From an uncultured Ruminococcus sp. (GTDB taxonomy: Bacteria; Bacillota; Clostridia; Oscillospirales; Ruminococcaceae): a stretch of 8,695 nt of DNA. The notes under the pieces are model-generated. The model saw nothing but the letters and a program-made list of their open reading frames with translations, did not search any database and was not told the origin of the DNA. Both the position numbers and the translations under genes were made by a program. The stretch is taken from the NCBI GenBank assembly GCA_900550695.1, contig URTF01000082.1, positions 1 to 8,695 of the forward strand. Reading direction: 5' to 3'. Positions 7,727-8,695 of the stretch are shown here, in pieces. The stretch's first letter is position 1. Each line of letters starts with the position of its first letter.

Positions 7727-8557
7727 TTAATTGAAAATTGCAAAATATTTAAAAACAAGTGCCATAAACGGCGCAACGACAAGAACACTGTCGAAACGGT
7801 CAAGCACTCCGCCGTGACCGGGCATTATTTTACCGAAATCCTTTATATTGTTCTGACGTTTTATAAGCGAAGCCGAAAGATCACCGACCATACTCAAAAG
7901 GCTTGTTATCAGTCCGACAATTCCCGTCCAAACATAGTTCGCAGAAAATTCATAGCCTTTGGAATGCATTATCATTGTATAAACGATAACGAAAATATAA
8001 AGTATGATTATGTTTCCTACAACGCCGCCAACAGCACCCTCAATAGTTTTTTTAGGTGATATCTCTGGACAAAGCTTATGCTTTCCGAAGAATGTTCCCA
8101 CAAAATATGCAGCTCCGTCACTGAGCCAAGCAGCCGCAAGACAAAGCACAACATAAAATGCACCGTGCGTCTTGTCCATTCTGTTGAGGATAACAAGACA
8201 ACTCATCGCCGCAGAGCTAAGCACCGTTGATGCTATCATAAAGCAAAGCTTATCAAAGCTTAACGTTTTATGATATGCAATAAATCCGACTAACATGACC
8301 AGAGTACAAACAGCTGCAACGATATAGATCACATTGATGCTGCAAAAGTTCGTCAAAAACGGAAGTGCCGCCGCATAACCAAGACAAACCACACTGTGGA
8401 CTTTGTATTGCAGGCATTTGCAGTTGGAAAGCAGTTCATAAACAATAAGGAATGACAAAACAGCGATCGATATCTCAAAAACGATCGTATCAGCCAAAAG
8501 AACTACTATCACTCCAATAGTGATCCCGACAATAGCTGTCAAAATTCTTGTAAGCAT
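7727..8557 (-). CDS. cdsA: Phosphatidate cytidylyltransferase (CDP-diacylglycerol synthase)
   Basis: This integral membrane enzyme (276 aa) condenses CTP and phosphatidic acid to CDP-diacylglycerol, the precursor of phosphatidylglycerol, cardiolipin and other anionic phospholipids. The family signature is near the C-terminus at residues 230-256: S230, K233-R234, K239-D240, then PGHGG (246-250) and D253-R254-F255-D256, the conserved metal- and substrate-binding region. Hydrophobic segments fill most of the rest (roughly eight, including about 5-22, 24-45, 76-95, 105-124, 132-155, 178-195, 208-228 and 256-275). The length is usual for the family. The ATG is supported by a GGAG at 8566-8569, 8 nt upstream, and by the typical family N-terminus MLTRILTAIVGI. 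It is the first gene of the visible operon. The usual Firmicutes upstream partner, uppS, is not seen in the 138 bp upstream. Function is known from the family; the assignment is secure. Confidence 0.97.
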   Translation of the reverse strand: MLTRILTAIVGITIGVIVVLLADTIVFEISIAVLSFLIVYELLSNCKCLQYKVHSVVCLGYAAALPFLTNFCSINVIYIVAAVCTLVMLVGFIAYHKTLSFDKLCFMIASTVLSSAAMSCLVILNRMDKTHGAFYVVLCLAAAWLSDGAAYFVGTFFGKHKLCPEISPKKTIEGAVGGVVGNIIILYIFVIVYTMIMHSKGYEFSANYVWTGIVGLITSLLSMVGDLSASLIKRQNNIKDFGKIMPGHGGVLDRFDSVLVVAPFMALVFKYFAIFN

Positions 8558-8573
8558 AATTTAAACTCCAAAA

Positions 8574-8586
8574 TAAACACCATTTA
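8574..8586 (-). repeat. 13-bp direct repeat, cdsA-proximal copy
   Basis: TAAATGGTGTTTA on the minus strand, identical to the copy at 8663-8675. It is itself an imperfect dyad: ATAAA and TTTAT arms around a TGGTG centre in this copy. It ends 4 nt upstream of the GGAG of cdsA, so in the transcript it would lie just before the ribosome binding site. It could be an operator half or part of a dispersed repeat. Confidence 0.6.
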
Positions 8587-8587
8587 T

Positions 8588-8624
8588 CTGTTCAGAATAA
8601 CACTTTTATATTATTATAGAACAG
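8588..8624. repeat. Short inverted repeat over the TATAAT element
   Basis: CTGTTC (8588-8593) and GAACAG (8619-8624) form 6-bp arms 25 bp apart, with TATAAT immediately inside the distal arm. The arms could be a protein-binding dyad, but six bases at this spacing in AT-rich DNA may be chance. They are arranged GTTC...GAAC, opposite to the Gram-positive LexA box, so they should not be read as an SOS site. Confidence 0.25.
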
Positions 8625-8654
8625 TTATGTGCTAAAATATTCATATTCTGTCAA
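8600..8654 (-). promoter_or_regulatory. Candidate promoter elements upstream of cdsA
   Basis: The 138-bp leader of cdsA is very AT-rich and carries perfect sigma-A-type hexamers on the minus strand: TTGACA (8654-8649) and TATAAT (8618-8613). They are 30 nt apart, too far to act as one pair. TATAAT lacks a good -35 at 16-18 nt. The best -10 near TTGACA is CATAAC at a 19-nt spacer, a weak match. A promoter for cdsA here is plausible, since no reading frame spans the leader, but which hexamer is used cannot be decided by eye. Confidence 0.35.
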
Positions 8655-8658
8655 TTTT

Positions 8659-8691
8659 ATACTAAACACCATTTAAAATTTGGAAAAAATC
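8659..8691 (-). repeat. 33-bp shared block, copy at the upstream edge
   Basis: Read on the minus strand it begins GATTTTTTCC and ends TGGTGTTTAGTAT, with an AT-rich middle containing ATTTTA. It aligns without gaps to positions 20-52 on the + strand with 27 of 33 bases identical. All mismatches fall in the central 10 bases; the outer 10 and 13 bases are exact. Both copies face inward toward the operon. The nature of the element is unknown: a dispersed intergenic repeat or a shared regulatory site are the options. Confidence 0.55.
8663..8675 (-). repeat. 13-bp direct repeat, distal copy
   Basis: This is a second exact copy of TAAATGGTGTTTA, 89 bp upstream of the cdsA-proximal copy and in the same orientation. 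The two copies bracket both promoter-like hexamers. This copy is also embedded in the longer 33-bp block that recurs at the opposite end of the window. Confidence 0.6.
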
Positions 8692-8695
8692 AAGC

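Larger units (their letters stand above)
52..8557 (-). other. Probable five-gene operon cdsA-dxr-rseP-ispG-polC
   Basis: All five genes share a strand, with gaps of 63 bp, a 1-bp overlap, 14 bp and 24 bp. No promoter is evident in the three short junctions, so dxr through polC are very probably co-transcribed. The only junction with room for separate control is cdsA-dxr, which contains a stem-loop. Grouping cdsA, dxr, rseP and often ispG/polC is a recurring Firmicutes arrangement (established knowledge). Co-transcription in this organism is inferred from spacing only. Confidence 0.8.
8558..8695. other. Non-coding leader region upstream of cdsA
   Basis: No open reading frame of useful length crosses this stretch on either strand, and stop codons are frequent. 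It holds the promoter-like hexamers, two copies of a 13-bp repeat, a 33-bp block shared with the far end of the window, and a weak CTGTTC/GAACAG dyad. If uppS or another gene lies further upstream, its end is beyond the window edge or at most within the first few bases at 8695-8690. Confidence 0.7.

Noticed and set aside
7011..7730. A 239-codon open frame on the + strand opposite dxr
   Set aside because: It lies antisense to a complete, fully conserved dxr, shows no recognisable motif and has a composition typical of a mirrored coding frame. It is a shadow frame.
52..8557. An unrecognised defence, mobile or biosynthetic system
   Set aside because: Every long minus-strand frame is a well-known core gene with intact catalytic residues. 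There is no transposase, integrase, toxin-antitoxin pair, regular repeat-spacer array or stretch of unexplained coding DNA.
8588..8624. LexA/SOS box in front of cdsA
   Set aside because: The arms are ordered GTTC...GAAC with a 25-bp gap, whereas the Gram-positive LexA site is GAAC-4 nt-GTTC.
8619..8654. TTGACA and TATAAT read as one strong sigma-A promoter
   Set aside because: The spacer would be 30 nt, far outside the usable 16-19 nt range, so they cannot be a single promoter.

Overview
The window holds five complete protein-coding genes, all on the minus strand, so transcription runs from high to low coordinates: cdsA, dxr, rseP, ispG, polC. The organism is almost certainly a low-GC Gram-positive bacterium of class Clostridia. 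The evidence is PolC, the Gram-positive replicative polymerase with its own proofreading exonuclease, together with the non-mevalonate isoprenoid genes dxr and ispG packed between cdsA and rseP, and the AT-rich intergenic DNA. Residue style (for example VQSMLN in IspG) suggests a gut Ruminococcus/Oscillospiraceae-type anaerobe, but that last step is inference.

Layout, in the direction of transcription. Positions 8695-8558 are an AT-rich leader with no gene; they hold promoter-like hexamers, two copies of an exact 13-bp repeat and a weak dyad. cdsA (8557-7727) is followed by a perfect 12-bp stem-loop, then dxr (7663-6521). dxr and rseP share one base (TAATG); rseP (6521-5475) is 14 bp from ispG (5460-4414), which is 24 bp from polC (4389-52). 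polC starts with TTG. Positions 51-1 lie downstream of polC and contain no complete gene.

How the genes fit together. CdsA makes CDP-diacylglycerol, the phospholipid precursor. Dxr and IspG catalyse the second and the penultimate steps of the MEP pathway to IPP/DMAPP, which feeds undecaprenyl phosphate for the cell wall. RseP is an intramembrane protease of envelope stress signalling and membrane housekeeping. PolC replicates the chromosome. The set couples envelope growth to DNA replication and is a widely conserved Firmicutes cluster; the proteins look intact, full length and ordinary.

I found no new protein system, mobile element, CRISPR array, tRNA or rRNA. The less ordinary signals are non-coding. 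A 33-bp sequence block (27/33 identical by eye) occurs at both ends of the window in opposite orientation, just beyond the operon on each side, and part of it recurs a third time next to the cdsA ribosome binding site. The cdsA-dxr stem-loop could be an attenuator or an mRNA processing/stability element.
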